Source: CF-161 sp035259145
GTDB taxonomy: Bacteria > Chloroflexota > Dormibacteria > Dormibacterales > Dormibacteraceae
Length of the DNA: 27,043 nucleotides
Assembly: GCA_035259145.1 (NCBI GenBank)
Contig: DATFWQ010000277.1
Span: 1 to 27,043 of the forward strand
Direction: 5' to 3'
Shown here: positions 7,158-15,640 of the stretch, piece after piece
Layout: every line of letters starts with the position of its first letter
Position numbering within the stretch: position 1 is the first letter of the stretch
Made by a program: the position numbers and the translations under genes
Notes under the pieces: model-generated
Seen by the model: the letters and a program-made list of their open reading frames with translations, nothing else
Databases searched by the model: none
Told to the model about the DNA's origin: nothing

Positions 7158-8531
7158 ATGCACGGTGAGAAACAGTTCGGCTTCGACACGCTTGCCGTTC
7201 ACGCCGGCCAGCGTCCAGACCCCGTCACCGGTGCCCGGGCTGTGCCCATCTACCAGACTGGCGCTTACGTCTTCGAGGACACAGACCACGCCGCCAATCT
7301 GTTCGCGCTGCAGCGGTTCGGCAACATCTACTCGCGCATCATGAACCCGACCGTCGCGGTCTTCGAGGAGCGGATCGCGGCCCTCGAGAACGGCATCGGC
7401 GCAATTGCCACCGCCTCAGGCCAGGCCGCCCAGCACCTGACGATCTTCGCGCTTATGCAGGCGGGAGACGAGTTCATCAGCTCGCGCAGCCTCTATGGAG
7501 GCTCCTTCCAGCAGTTCGACGTCAGCTTCCGGAAGATGGGCATCGAAAGCCGCTTCGTGGACCCGCTTGACCTGGACCAGTGGAAGGCGGCGGTGACCCC
7601 GAGAACAAAGGCGTTCTACGCGGAGACCCTCGGCAACCCGCTGATCGACGTGATCGACATCGAGGCCCTGGCCAACCTGGCCCACGAGGTGGGAGTCCCA
7701 CTCATCGTCGACAACACCTTCGCCTCGCCCTATCTGTGCCGGCCGCTGGACTGGGGCGCCGACATCGTGGTCCACTCTGCCACCAAGTTCATCTGCGGTC
7801 ACGGCACGGCGATCGCCGGCGTGATCGTCGACGGAGGCCGCTTCCCGTGGGACAACGGCAAGTTCCCCGGCATGACGGAGCCGTCGCGGGGTTATCACGA
7901 CCTGCGGTTCTTCGAGTACTTCGGGGACTTCGGGTGGCTGATGAAGTGCCGGTGCGAGATGCTGCGTGATTACGGCCCCACCATGGCGCCATTCACGGCC
8001 TGGCTGCTGCTGCAGGGTCTGGAGACCCTGCACGTGCGCATGGACCGCCACGTCGCCAATGCACAGAGAGTCGCCGAGTACCTGGAGCAGCACCCGGCCG
8101 TCCAGTACGTCAATTACCCCGGCCTACCATCCGACCGCCATTACGAGCTGGCCAGGAAATACCTGCCCAGAGGGGCCGGCTCGATCTTCACGTTCGGCAT
8201 CAAGGGCGGCAGGGAGGCGGGAAAGCGCTTCATCGACTCGGTCCAGCTCTTCAGCCACGTGGCCAACGTGGGCGACACCAAGTCCCTGGTCGTCCACCCG
8301 GCTTCAACGACCCACCAGCAACTCGGGGACGAGGAGCTGCGCAAGGCCGGAATCGGGCCTGAGCTGGTACGTGTTTCGATCGGTATCGAAGACGTGGACG
8401 ACATCCTGTGGGACCTGGACCAGGCGCTGACTCGGTCGCAGAAGCCAGGGCTGGTGGCCGCAGCGCCGTCTCGGAACGGACTCGGGCACTCCATCCTGTC
8501 CAAGGCGTTCGGCGCGCCTTACCAGGGCTGA
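7158..8531 (+). CDS. metY: O-acetylhomoserine sulfhydrylase (Cys/Met PLP family)
   Basis: The 457-aa protein belongs to the PLP-dependent Cys/Met metabolism family and most resembles O-acetyl-L-homoserine aminocarboxypropyltransferase, which makes homocysteine from O-acetylhomoserine and sulfide. It has YSRIMNPT at 58-65 (phosphate-binding Tyr and Arg from the neighbouring subunit), ASGQAAQHL at 86-94, YAETLGNP at 154-161, VDNTFASPY at 184-192 and the Schiff-base lysine K210 in HSATKFICGHG. The FDTLAVHAGQRPDP N-terminus is typical of MetY rather than MetB/MetC. The last 30 residues beyond the core are not conserved to my knowledge. The ATG at 7158 follows a -10-like box by 6 nt. A CoA-binding protein follows on the same strand. 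Confidence 0.93.
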   Translation: MHGEKQFGFDTLAVHAGQRPDPVTGARAVPIYQTGAYVFEDTDHAANLFALQRFGNIYSRIMNPTVAVFEERIAALENGIGAIATASGQAAQHLTIFALMQAGDEFISSRSLYGGSFQQFDVSFRKMGIESRFVDPLDLDQWKAAVTPRTKAFYAETLGNPLIDVIDIEALANLAHEVGVPLIVDNTFASPYLCRPLDWGADIVVHSATKFICGHGTAIAGVIVDGGRFPWDNGKFPGMTEPSRGYHDLRFFEYFGDFGWLMKCRCEMLRDYGPTMAPFTAWLLLQGLETLHVRMDRHVANAQRVAEYLEQHPAVQYVNYPGLPSDRHYELARKYLPRGAGSIFTFGIKGGREAGKRFIDSVQLFSHVANVGDTKSLVVHPASTTHQQLGDEELRKAGIGPELVRVSIGIEDVDDILWDLDQALTRSQKPGLVAAAPSRNGLGHSILSKAFGAPYQG

Positions 8532-8591
8532 GCACGTGATGGAGGTGCTGGGAGTTCGCGGCTGCCGTTCAGAAAGGACGGCTGAGGCACG

Positions 8592-9110
8592 ATGAGCGCG
8601 GTCGGCGAGCGCAACGACTTCGGGCTGACGGCGTGGGATCGCTACCGGATTCTGACCAGCTACCGGACCATCGCCATGGTCGGACTGAGCTCGAACTACT
8701 ACAACGCGAGCTCTTTCGCGGCCATCTACCTGGACGCGAACGGCTACGACATCGTGCCGGTGAACCCGGCGCAGGCCGGGAAGCGGGAAATCCTGGGGCG
8801 CCGCGTATATGCCACCTTGAGGGAGGCCGCGCAGGATCATCCGATCGAGATCGTCGACGTCTTCCGACCTTCTGCGGAGGCGCCGGGGATCGCGAGAGAC
8901 GCAGTCGAGGTGGGCGCCAGGGTGTTCTGGATGCAGCTTGGAGTGGTCAGTGACGATGCAGCCCGGATCGCGCGCGAGGGGGGGCTGGAGGTGGTGATGG
9001 ACCGCTGCTGCAAGATCGAGCACGCGCGGTTCTTCGGTGGTCTCCGGACGATCGGCCTGAACACCGGAATCGTGACCAGCCGGCTGGCAATGCGACTCCC
9101 CGAGGGCTGA
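8592..9110 (+). CDS. CoA-binding domain protein, YccU-like
   Basis: The 172-residue protein is a single Rossmann-fold CoA-binding domain. It contains TIAMVGLS at about 28-35, a YLDANGYDIVPVNPAQ stretch at about 49-64, the VDVFRPSAEAPGIARDAVEVGARVFWMQLGV block, and a conserved cysteine pair, DRCCKIEH, near residue 138. The family is related to the CoA-binding half of succinyl-CoA synthetase but lacks the ligase part, and its function is unknown. GAGG sits 5 bases before the ATG. The 60-base gap to metY has no terminator, so co-transcription is likely; the pairing suggests a link to acyl-homoserine or sulfur-amino-acid metabolism, which is inference. Confidence 0.85.
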   Translation: MSAVGERNDFGLTAWDRYRILTSYRTIAMVGLSSNYYNASSFAAIYLDANGYDIVPVNPAQAGKREILGRRVYATLREAAQDHPIEIVDVFRPSAEAPGIARDAVEVGARVFWMQLGVVSDDAARIAREGGLEVVMDRCCKIEHARFFGGLRTIGLNTGIVTSRLAMRLPEG

Positions 9111-9134
9111 GCGACGCCGCCGTGAGCACGAAAC

Positions 9135-9156
9135 GCGGGCGCCTTACCGCGCCCGC
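9135..9156. terminator. Bidirectional terminator hairpin between convergent genes
   Basis: GCGGGCGC (9135-9142) and GCGCCCGC (9149-9156) form a perfect 8-bp stem with loop CTTACC. It directly abuts the stop of the minus-strand oxidoreductase and lies 25 bases after the YccU-like gene. On the minus strand it is followed by GTTT, giving only a short U run. Confidence 0.7.
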
Positions 9157-11235
9157 CTACGGTGCGCCTGGGTCCAGTCGCTCGGCGACGAGCTCTAACA
9201 CGTGGGCGACCCGCAGGTTCAGACGCCGCCTATGGGCACCCGCTCGGATGTGCATCAGGCAGCCCGGGTTGTCGGAGGCGACCACCGTGCAGCCGGTCCT
9301 GGCAATGGCCTCCAGCTTCCACTGCACCATGCGGTCGGCGACTTCGGGCCAGTCGAACGAGAAGGTGCCCCCGAAACCGCAGCAGTTGGCGATGTCGGGC
9401 AAGTCGACGACCTCGTAGCCGGCCAGCTCCAGAACTCTACGCGGCTCTCTGACCAGGCCCAGCTGGCGCTTGGTCTGGCAGGAGTCGTGGTAGGCGACCC
9501 GAGGTCGCAGGCCGTTGGCAGCCTGCACGAGTGACGGCCGTCCTTCCAGCAGTTCGAGCACGAACCGCGTCGAATCGCGCATCCGCTCCCGGACGGCTTC
9601 AACGCCGGCACCGCCGACCCCCCAGTCGGCGGAGTCGATGGTGGCGGCACCGAAGCAGGAGGCGGAGGGGGTGACGATCGGCCCCTCCGAGGCCTCAAGC
9701 GCCGAGACCAGGCGCGCGAACAGGCCGGCGCCGCGATCGAAGTCGCCGGCGTTGCTGCAGATCAGTCCGCAGCACCACTGGCTTTCAGGAAATTCGACCC
9801 TGTAGCCGGCTCGCCGGAGGATCCGGTTCAGCGCCTGGCCGGCTTCGGGCATGACGCGGTCGACCAGGCATGAGGCGAATATGGTCGCCGGCTGCTCGCC
9901 GTCGGGACCGCCGGTCTGAACCAGCGACCGGAACGGCCGCTTCGCAAGCGGCACCGGTCCTACTGGAAACAGCCGGCTGACAGGAGCCGCCAGCCGCGTC
10001 GCTGCCCGGGCGGCGCCGGGCCGCGACCACATCTGAAGCAGCGCGCGCTTGGTCAGCGTCTTGCGGTGCCCGTGACGCCGGTGCTCGAGGATCTGCCGGG
10101 GCAGCGGGATGTCGACCGGGCAGATCTCCTGGCACGCGTTGCACTGGGTGCAGAGGGAGTTGGGCAGCTCACCCGCCGCCGGTCCATGGTGGAAGGGCGT
10201 CAGCACCAGCCCGATGGGCCCACTGTAGATGTGGCCGAACTGGTGGCCACCGACCGCCATGAACGCCGGGCAGGCGTTCGAGCAGGCTCCGCAGCGGATG
10301 CAGGTCATCGCATCGGCAAAGACGGGGTCCGCGAGCATCTCTGTGCGACCGTTGTCGAGGACGACGCAGTGCATCTCGCGAGGCCCGTGGGCGCCGATCA
10401 CCGGTGAGAAGCCGATGTCCGACGAGCGTGAGGGGCCGGTCACCCAGTTGACGTACGTGCTGATCAGCTGGCCGGTGGCAGAGCGCGGGAGCATGCGCAG
10501 CATGGAGACCGCGTCGTCCAGGCTGGCGATCACCTTGTCGATTCCGAACACCGCGACGTGGACGCGCGGCAGGGTGATCGTCAGGTCCGCGTTGCCCTCG
10601 TTGGTGACGATCATGACCGTCCCGGTCTCGGCGATGGCCGCGTTTGCCCCACTGATGCCCACCGCCGCGTTGATGAATTTCTCGCGCAGTTCCTGTCGGG
10701 CGTGGCCCATGATCGCGTCTCTGTCGGGCTCGACCCCCAGCTCGTCCGCCCAATCCTGGACGGTCAGGTGAATTGCGGGAGCCAGGAGGTGGCTGGGGTG
10801 CTGCCCCAGGCGCTGCACCATGTACTCACCGAGGTCGGTCTCGACGACTTCCATGCCGAGGGCTTCCAGGTGATGGTTGAGCCCGATCTCCTCGGTGGCC
10901 ATGGACTTGCTCTTGGTTACGATGCCCGCTCCGGCTCGCTCGCAGATCTTCCCGACGATCTGGCGAGCCTCGGCTGCGTCGCGCGCGAAGTGAAACTGAC
11001 CGCCGACCGCCTCGAGGCGCTGGCGAAACTGCTCCACAAGCTGGGGCAGCCTGGGTAGGTTCTCCTGGCGCCGCCGTTTCAGGTCTCCTCGGCCGGCCTC
11101 GAAGTCATACGACTGGAAGCCCCTTGCTCGCACAGCGCGGAGGCTGGTCATCGCCTCTGTCAGAGCCTGCTGCAGCCGGGGATTGTCCAGAGCGGCGTCG
11201 ACGCGTTTACGGAAGTGTCTGCGGCTCTCAGGCAC
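9157..11235 (-). CDS. LutB-LutA fusion, iron-sulfur oxidoreductase
   Basis: The 692-aa product joins two subunits that are usually separate in the LutABC (YkgEFG) L-lactate oxidation complex. Residues about 1-440 are LutB-like, with an LUD domain (IVTKSKSMATEEI at 105-117, EKFINAAVGISGANAAIAETG at 185-205) and two 4Fe-4S motifs, C312/C315/C318/C322 and C362/C365/C368/C372. Residues about 450-690 are LutA-like, with two CCG domains (CCG at 488-490 and 618-620, plus HDSC at 583-586 and NPGC at 656-659). The GTG at 11235 overlaps the stop of the upstream gene by 8 bases, indicating translational coupling. The frame extends upstream to 11370 but only as an overlap shadow. No lutC is present in the window, so the substrate (lactate, glycolate or another 2-hydroxy acid) is uncertain. 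Confidence 0.9.
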   Translation of the reverse strand: MPESRRHFRKRVDAALDNPRLQQALTEAMTSLRAVRARGFQSYDFEAGRGDLKRRRQENLPRLPQLVEQFRQRLEAVGGQFHFARDAAEARQIVGKICERAGAGIVTKSKSMATEEIGLNHHLEALGMEVVETDLGEYMVQRLGQHPSHLLAPAIHLTVQDWADELGVEPDRDAIMGHARQELREKFINAAVGISGANAAIAETGTVMIVTNEGNADLTITLPRVHVAVFGIDKVIASLDDAVSMLRMLPRSATGQLISTYVNWVTGPSRSSDIGFSPVIGAHGPREMHCVVLDNGRTEMLADPVFADAMTCIRCGACSNACPAFMAVGGHQFGHIYSGPIGLVLTPFHHGPAAGELPNSLCTQCNACQEICPVDIPLPRQILEHRRHGHRKTLTKRALLQMWSRPGAARAATRLAAPVSRLFPVGPVPLAKRPFRSLVQTGGPDGEQPATIFASCLVDRVMPEAGQALNRILRRAGYRVEFPESQWCCGLICSNAGDFDRGAGLFARLVSALEASEGPIVTPSASCFGAATIDSADWGVGGAGVEAVRERMRDSTRFVLELLEGRPSLVQAANGLRPRVAYHDSCQTKRQLGLVREPRRVLELAGYEVVDLPDIANCCGFGGTFSFDWPEVADRMVQWKLEAIARTGCTVVASDNPGCLMHIRAGAHRRRLNLRVAHVLELVAERLDPGAP

Positions 11236-12910
11236 GCGCCACGACCGCCTGGCCGAGCCTCTCGCTGAGCACTTCCACGCTGCGCGTGGGGGCCAGGCAT
11301 GTCGTCCCGATGCAGACGACCGCCGTTTCGTCGCCGGACCGGTCGACCACGGCGTAAGGGTGGACGGCAAGGGCTGCCTGAGACAGCGTCTCGTTGCGGG
11401 TCGTGACCTTGACCGGCTCCCTCAGCAACCTGTCGAGAGCGCGGGCGAAGACGGCGGCCATGATGCCGTAACGGCGGGGGAGTGCCGCCACCGATTCCAG
11501 CGCGCGCCGGGCGTGCTCGCGCAGGCGCAGCTCGGGGTCGCCGACGAACGCGTCCAGCTCAGTCAGCCCGATGGCTGCGACCGAGTTCTCCGCCAGTGGC
11601 TTGATCCGATCCTGCAGCCTGCCCAGGTCGTCTCCTCCGGAGCGGTCGAAGTAACCGCCGAGCTCCGGGTCGCCGTATGCAGCCTGGAGGTGGTCGGCCA
11701 GCTCCAGGGAGCGCGTGCGCCAGACGTCGCCCAACCCGGCGGCAGCCGCGCGAGCCGACGCCCACAAACCCCAGGCCTGGTCGCCGAGCTGGCCGCCCTG
11801 CCCGGTCGTGTGGCCTAGTCCGGCTCCGGGCACGTACAGGTCGGCGAACAGCTGCTCCAGCAGCCGGCCCGCGGATTCACGCAGCCTGGGCCTACCGAGG
11901 CGGGAGTCGGCTTCGAGGTAGGCGATGGCAAGGCCGCAGTTCCAGGCCGCGTAGGTGCGACGATCCACGTAAGGGGCCGTGAGCTGGCTGCGGCGGACGG
12001 CGTCGCTTGCATAGTACTCCTCGTCGGCGTCCTGGCTTCCCGCATACAGGCCGGTCTCGGGGTTGCGCAGAACTGTGTCGAGGTAACGTGCGGCGTCGTC
12101 CACGATGGCCGCTTGACCGGTCAGCGCCAGCGCGGCGACCAGCCCGCCGTGGTCATCGAGCATCTTCTCGAAGTGAGGAACGCTCCAATCCTGGGTGGTC
12201 GAATAACGGAAGAAGCCACCTTCGACGTGGTCGTACGTGCCTCCGCCGGCCATCTGGGCGAGCGTGTGGCGCGCCATCTCCATCAGGCGCGGCTCGGCCT
12301 TGAGGATCGATTGCTCGGCCAGCAGCGCGACGGCGTCGGTTTGAGGGAATTTGGGAGCGTTGCCGAAGCCACCGTACTGCCCGTCATAGGCGGTCTCGAC
12401 ACTTCCCAGGATGCGGTCGACCAGGCCCGGATCAAGTGATCCGGCGCTGGCCGCGACCGCCCCGCCGGCGCGGCGGCGGCCTTCGAGGACCGCGGCGACG
12501 ATGTCGGGCTTTCGTGTTCGGTAGTAGCTGGCAACGCGGGTCAATGCGTCGGCCATCTGGTCGGGAGGCAGGTAGGTGGCGCCGGTCAGTACGTCACCTT
12601 GCGGCGTGAGGAAGGCGGTGGTCGGCCAGCCGCCCATGTTGTAGCGCTGGTTGATATCCGGCCGGACGTCGTTGTCGACGCGCACGGGGACGTACTCACG
12701 GTTGACCAGGTCGATCACTTGCTGGTTCGAGTACGAGGTCTCGTCCATGACGTGGCACCAGTGGCACCAGACGGCGGAGATCGCGAGCAGGATGGGCTTG
12801 TCCTCAGCCGTGGCGCGCTCGAACGCCTCCGCCGCCCACGGCTGCCAGTGGATCTCATCTGCGCGGTTTGGGCGCGGCGAGAAGTGGAACTGGGATGGGC
12901 CCTCGCTCAC
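11228..12910 (-). CDS. DUF255 thioredoxin-fold protein (YyaL/SPATA20 family)
   Basis: The 560-aa protein starts with the FHFSPRPNRADEIHWQPW region typical of DUF255. A thioredoxin-like fold with WCHWCHVM follows, whose C49 and C52 form the CxxC site. The remaining approximately 400 residues form an (alpha/alpha)-barrel-like domain related to sugar epimerase/glucanase folds, with FGNAPKFPQTD and FRYSTTQDWSVPHFEKMLDDHG motifs. The biochemical role of the family is unknown. It is shorter than the usual family length (around 650-700 aa), mainly in the C-terminal domain, so it may be a compact form. The GTG at 12910 lies 7 nt after TACGCT, a possible -10 box. Its stop overlaps the start of the LutB-LutA gene, so the two are made together. 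Confidence 0.88.
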   Translation of the reverse strand: MSEGPSQFHFSPRPNRADEIHWQPWAAEAFERATAEDKPILLAISAVWCHWCHVMDETSYSNQQVIDLVNREYVPVRVDNDVRPDINQRYNMGGWPTTAFLTPQGDVLTGATYLPPDQMADALTRVASYYRTRKPDIVAAVLEGRRRAGGAVAASAGSLDPGLVDRILGSVETAYDGQYGGFGNAPKFPQTDAVALLAEQSILKAEPRLMEMARHTLAQMAGGGTYDHVEGGFFRYSTTQDWSVPHFEKMLDDHGGLVAALALTGQAAIVDDAARYLDTVLRNPETGLYAGSQDADEEYYASDAVRRSQLTAPYVDRRTYAAWNCGLAIAYLEADSRLGRPRLRESAGRLLEQLFADLYVPGAGLGHTTGQGGQLGDQAWGLWASARAAAAGLGDVWRTRSLELADHLQAAYGDPELGGYFDRSGGDDLGRLQDRIKPLAENSVAAIGLTELDAFVGDPELRLREHARRALESVAALPRRYGIMAAVFARALDRLLREPVKVTTRNETLSQAALAVHPYAVVDRSGDETAVVCIGTTCLAPTRSVEVLSERLGQAVVARA

Positions 12911-12917
12911 GCCCTAA

Positions 12918-12923
12918 GCGTAC
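12918..12923 (-). promoter_or_regulatory. -10-like box upstream of the DUF255 gene
   Basis: TACGCT on the minus strand ends 7 bases before the GTG at 12910. Like other starts here, there is no Shine-Dalgarno between box and start, so a leaderless mRNA is possible. The -35 match (TGAGGT at 12941-12946) is weak. Confidence 0.3.
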
Positions 12924-13049
12924 GCGCGCCGCTGGCCGCACCTCAGCACCCGTGGCATCGCGACAATCTGGCTTGTGAGGCGATCGATCAGCGCTTTGCT
13001 CGCGTTCGTCCAGTGGGGCCCCTTCGATCGACGCGCTGGCCTTGAAGCC

Positions 13050-13059
13050 AAGGAGGTGA
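13050..13059 (+). promoter_or_regulatory. Perfect Shine-Dalgarno that sets the DUF1905 start
   Basis: AAGGAGGTGA is fully complementary to the usual 16S rRNA anti-Shine-Dalgarno. It places the start at the GTG at 13065 rather than at the in-frame codon at 12975. Confidence 0.8.
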
Positions 13060-13064
13060 CGCAC

Positions 13065-13352
13065 GTGGCTGATCGTGCACGGTTCCGGGGGAGCATCCGG
13101 TTCTTTCGACCTGAGCGCGCCGCGGGACTCGCGGTAGTCGACGTCCCCGGTGACGTGGCAGCGGCCCTGGGTGGCCTCAAGCAGATGCGCGTCCGGGGCG
13201 CCCTGAACGGTCTGGAGTTCAGCTCGAACACCATGCCGGCCGGCGGCGGCATACTGGCGCTGAGCGTCAGCCGAAAGCTGCTCGACTCCGCCGGATTGCG
13301 CGTCGGTGACGAGGCCGAGATCGAGATCGAGCGGGTCGACGCCGGCGCCTGA
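13065..13352 (+). CDS. DUF1905 domain protein
   Basis: The 95-residue protein matches DUF1905, a small beta-barrel-like domain. It has FRGSIRFF at the start, the VVDVPGDVAAALGG stretch, VRGALNGLEFSSNTMPAGGG in the middle and LRVGDEAEIEIERVD at the end, all in the usual order. The domain often occurs alone or fused to a YdeI/OmpD-associated domain, and its function is unknown. The C-terminal YdeI part is absent. The GTG start at 13065 is fixed by a perfect Shine-Dalgarno with 5 bases between it and the start codon. It is divergent from the DUF255 gene and convergent with thiD. Confidence 0.8.
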   Translation: MADRARFRGSIRFFRPERAAGLAVVDVPGDVAAALGGLKQMRVRGALNGLEFSSNTMPAGGGILALSVSRKLLDSAGLRVGDEAEIEIERVDAGA

Positions 13353-13382
13353 GCACCACGCGAGCAGGCCGGCGGGCGCGGT

Positions 13383-13397
13383 GCGGCTCGTGGCCGC
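13383..13397. terminator. Weak hairpin between convergent DUF1905 and thiD
   Basis: GCGGC-TCGTG-GCCGC forms a 5-bp stem in the 67-base convergent gap. No U run follows on either strand, so the terminator call is tentative. Confidence 0.3.
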
Positions 13398-13419
13398 GAT
13401 CGGGCTGGACGTCGCTCGG

Positions 13420-14223
13420 TCAGTCGGGTGATGGGCCTGTCAGCCGCCACATGGGGTTGACCGGACCGTGGCCGTGACCGACCTCCAGTGAGTGCCGGAT
13501 GGCTTCGGTGACGAAGAGCTTGGCTTCGAGCAGGGCGTCTTGCATGCTGCGGCCCTGGGCCAGGCATGCGGTGATGGCGGCCGAGAAGGTGCAGCCGCTG
13601 CCGTGGGTGTTGCCGGTCTCGATGCGGTTTCCCGGCAGCCACCGCAGTGCTTCGCCGTCGCAGACCACGTCGTCGGCATCTTCGCCTGCGTGCCCGCCCT
13701 TGACCACCGCTGCTCCGCAGCCAAGGTCAACCAGGTCCCTGGCGGCGCGCTCCCGCTCGCGACGGCCGGCGATCGGTCGCCCCAACAGAACTTCGGCTTC
13801 GGGCAGGTTTGGGGTGATCACCGCCGCGAGCGGGATCAGCCGGGTACGAAGCGCCCCCACCGCATCGTCGTGGAGCAGCTTGGCGCCACCCTTGGCGACC
13901 ATCACCGGGTCGACCACGAGGCTGGCGATGCGGTGCTCTTCGACGGCGGCGGCCACCACTGCGATGATCTCAGGGCTCGCCAGCATCCCGGTCTTCGCCG
14001 CAGCGGGAGCCAGATCTCGCATCACCTCGTCGATCTGGGCGCGGATCATGTGGACCGGGAGCTCGGTGTAGTCGCTCACGCCCATCGTGTTCTGCGCCGT
14101 GACCGCGGTGATGGCGCTGGTGCCGTGGACGCCGAGGGCCGCGAACGTCTTGAGGTCGGCCTGGACGCCGGCGCCTCCGCCCGAGTCCGAGCCGGCGATC
14201 GTGAGGGCGACCGGTAGCTTCAC
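13420..14223 (-). CDS. thiD: Hydroxymethylpyrimidine/phosphomethylpyrimidine kinase
   Basis: ThiD phosphorylates HMP and then HMP-P to HMP-PP, the pyrimidine half of thiamine. The 267-aa protein begins with VALTIAGSDSGGGAGVQADLKT, the ribokinase-family substrate site, followed by TAVTAQNTMGV, AAAKTGML, VVDPVMVAKGG and the C-terminal GNTHGSGCTFSAAI with the catalytic Gly-Ser-Gly-Cys anion hole; all are intact. A GTG at 14223 overlaps the permease stop as GTGA. The frame is open far upstream to 15510, but that is a shadow of the permease gene. It is the second gene of a riboswitch-controlled operon, which points to salvage of imported pyrimidine. No thiE is fused or adjacent. Confidence 0.95.
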   Translation of the reverse strand: MKLPVALTIAGSDSGGGAGVQADLKTFAALGVHGTSAITAVTAQNTMGVSDYTELPVHMIRAQIDEVMRDLAPAAAKTGMLASPEIIAVVAAAVEEHRIASLVVDPVMVAKGGAKLLHDDAVGALRTRLIPLAAVITPNLPEAEVLLGRPIAGRRERERAARDLVDLGCGAAVVKGGHAGEDADDVVCDGEALRWLPGNRIETGNTHGSGCTFSAAITACLAQGRSMQDALLEAKLFVTEAIRHSLEVGHGHGPVNPMWRLTGPSPD

Positions 14224-15635
14224 CTGCCGGCGACGGTCTGCTGCACCTGGGCGCGACCGAACCTCAGGATCAGGGTGTAGGCCGTGCCTGCGACGGCGGC
14301 GCTCACCAGCCCCGACAGGTCGGCGCCGTGAAGCGCATTGATCAGCGGCTGGTTGAAAAAGGACGCAGAGCCAAAGATGTTCGGATAGTTGACGAAAAAC
14401 AGGCTGACGACCGTGCCCAGGCCCCAGGCGACCAGCGCCGGAACCGGATGGCGCTCCCCGTGAGCGTAGAAGGCCAGCAGTACGATGGCCGCCCAGGCCG
14501 GAGCCCAGAGGTAGGTCAGCAGCAGGAACTGCTGGTAGGCGACGTGAAAGTCCTGGATCACAACGGCGTAGGTGGCGAGGACGGTCCCCAGAATGCCGCA
14601 GCCGAGCGCCGTCTCCCAGCGCTTGAGCCGGATCCCCATGGTGAGTGTGACCAGCCCCGCGGTGTACACGTCCAGATAGTTGGCCCAGATCTCGCCGAGG
14701 ACGACGAAGACGAAGAAGAGAACCGCGATGAATGGTGGCGCGTGCTGAGTGACAACGGCCAGCGGTCCGCCGCTGGCGGAGGCGGCAAGTCTGGGATCGA
14801 TGGTGGGGAGAAGGAGTCCGAACAGCCCCAGCAGGATCATCGGCGCCGTCACGCCCAGGACCGGCCACCAGGTCAAGCCCCCGGCGGGCGTGTTGTGCGG
14901 CAGGTAGCGGGAGTAGTCGCTGGCGAACGGGAACCAGGAAGCGACGAGCGCGAAGCAGACCATGAATGCGAGTACAAACGCACCGGGGAAGTCCGCGCCC
15001 TGCACGGTGGGTCCCGCGGTCCAGTTGAACTTGGGCGCCAGCACCACAAAGAGGACAAGTGAGAGAGCCGCGAACGCTATCGCGCCGAATGTCTCGAAGA
15101 CCTTGATCGTGGCGTGGCCGTACACGGCCACCAGGACGCTGAGGCCGGCAATGACGAGCACGAGCGGGAAGGCGAACCTGCTGGCCGCATCGCCGAAGCC
15201 GGCCAGCTTGAACATCTGGACACCGGCCTGAGAAGCGATCACAGTGTCGACCGCAAACCAGCCCACCGCGAGGAAGAGCGTCAGGAACGCGCCCACTTTG
15301 GCCCCATTGCGCCCGAAGATGCGCCGGGTGAACGCGATCTGGGGCAGGCCTGAACGCGGTCCGGTGTGGCTCAGCAGCCCAAGCATCAGGGCTCCGGCAA
15401 CGGTGCCAAGCGCAGTGGCGGCGAGCCCGTCCCATACACCGAGGCCGAAGAAGGTGGTCGCCAGGCTGGCGGTGAGGAGGCTGGCGTAGTTGACAAAGGC
15501 GCCGGCCCATAAGAATCCGAGCTCGCGGGCACGACCGTGACGTTCGTCGACGGGGATCGGCTCGATCCCGTGCTCCTCTACCCTGAGGAACTGGTCGCTG
15601 GTAGACGCCTCGACGCCGGAGATGGCGCTATTCAT
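14220..15635 (-). CDS. NCS1-type permease, probable HMP (thiamine pyrimidine) transporter
   Basis: The 471-aa integral membrane protein belongs to the nucleobase:cation symporter 1 family (cytosine/purine permease fold) with about 12 hydrophobic spans. Recognisable parts are WAGAFVNYASLLTASLATTFFGLG after a 40-residue cytoplasmic N-terminus, a SHTGPRSGLPQIAFTRRIFG loop, and WFPFASDYSRYLP near residue 240. It resembles CytX-type transporters found with thiamine genes. Location directly after a TPP riboswitch and overlapping thiD argues that it imports hydroxymethylpyrimidine, not cytosine; this is inference from context. The ATG at 15635 is served by GGAGG at 15646-15650, which lies inside the riboswitch. 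Confidence 0.88.
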   Translation of the reverse strand: MNSAISGVEASTSDQFLRVEEHGIEPIPVDERHGRARELGFLWAGAFVNYASLLTASLATTFFGLGVWDGLAATALGTVAGALMLGLLSHTGPRSGLPQIAFTRRIFGRNGAKVGAFLTLFLAVGWFAVDTVIASQAGVQMFKLAGFGDAASRFAFPLVLVIAGLSVLVAVYGHATIKVFETFGAIAFAALSLVLFVVLAPKFNWTAGPTVQGADFPGAFVLAFMVCFALVASWFPFASDYSRYLPHNTPAGGLTWWPVLGVTAPMILLGLFGLLLPTIDPRLAASASGGPLAVVTQHAPPFIAVLFFVFVVLGEIWANYLDVYTAGLVTLTMGIRLKRWETALGCGILGTVLATYAVVIQDFHVAYQQFLLLTYLWAPAWAAIVLLAFYAHGERHPVPALVAWGLGTVVSLFFVNYPNIFGSASFFNQPLINALHGADLSGLVSAAVAGTAYTLILRFGRAQVQQTVAGR

Positions 15636-15640
15636 ATGAC

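Noticed and set aside
11236..11370. N-terminal extension of the LutB-LutA fusion
   Set aside because: The added 45 residues are low-complexity Arg/Ser/Pro sequence overlapping the DUF255 gene; the GTG at 11235 is a better start.
14224..15510. N-terminal extension of thiD to 696 codons
   Set aside because: The extra residues are an out-of-frame shadow of the permease; conserved ThiD sequence begins at the GTG at 14223.
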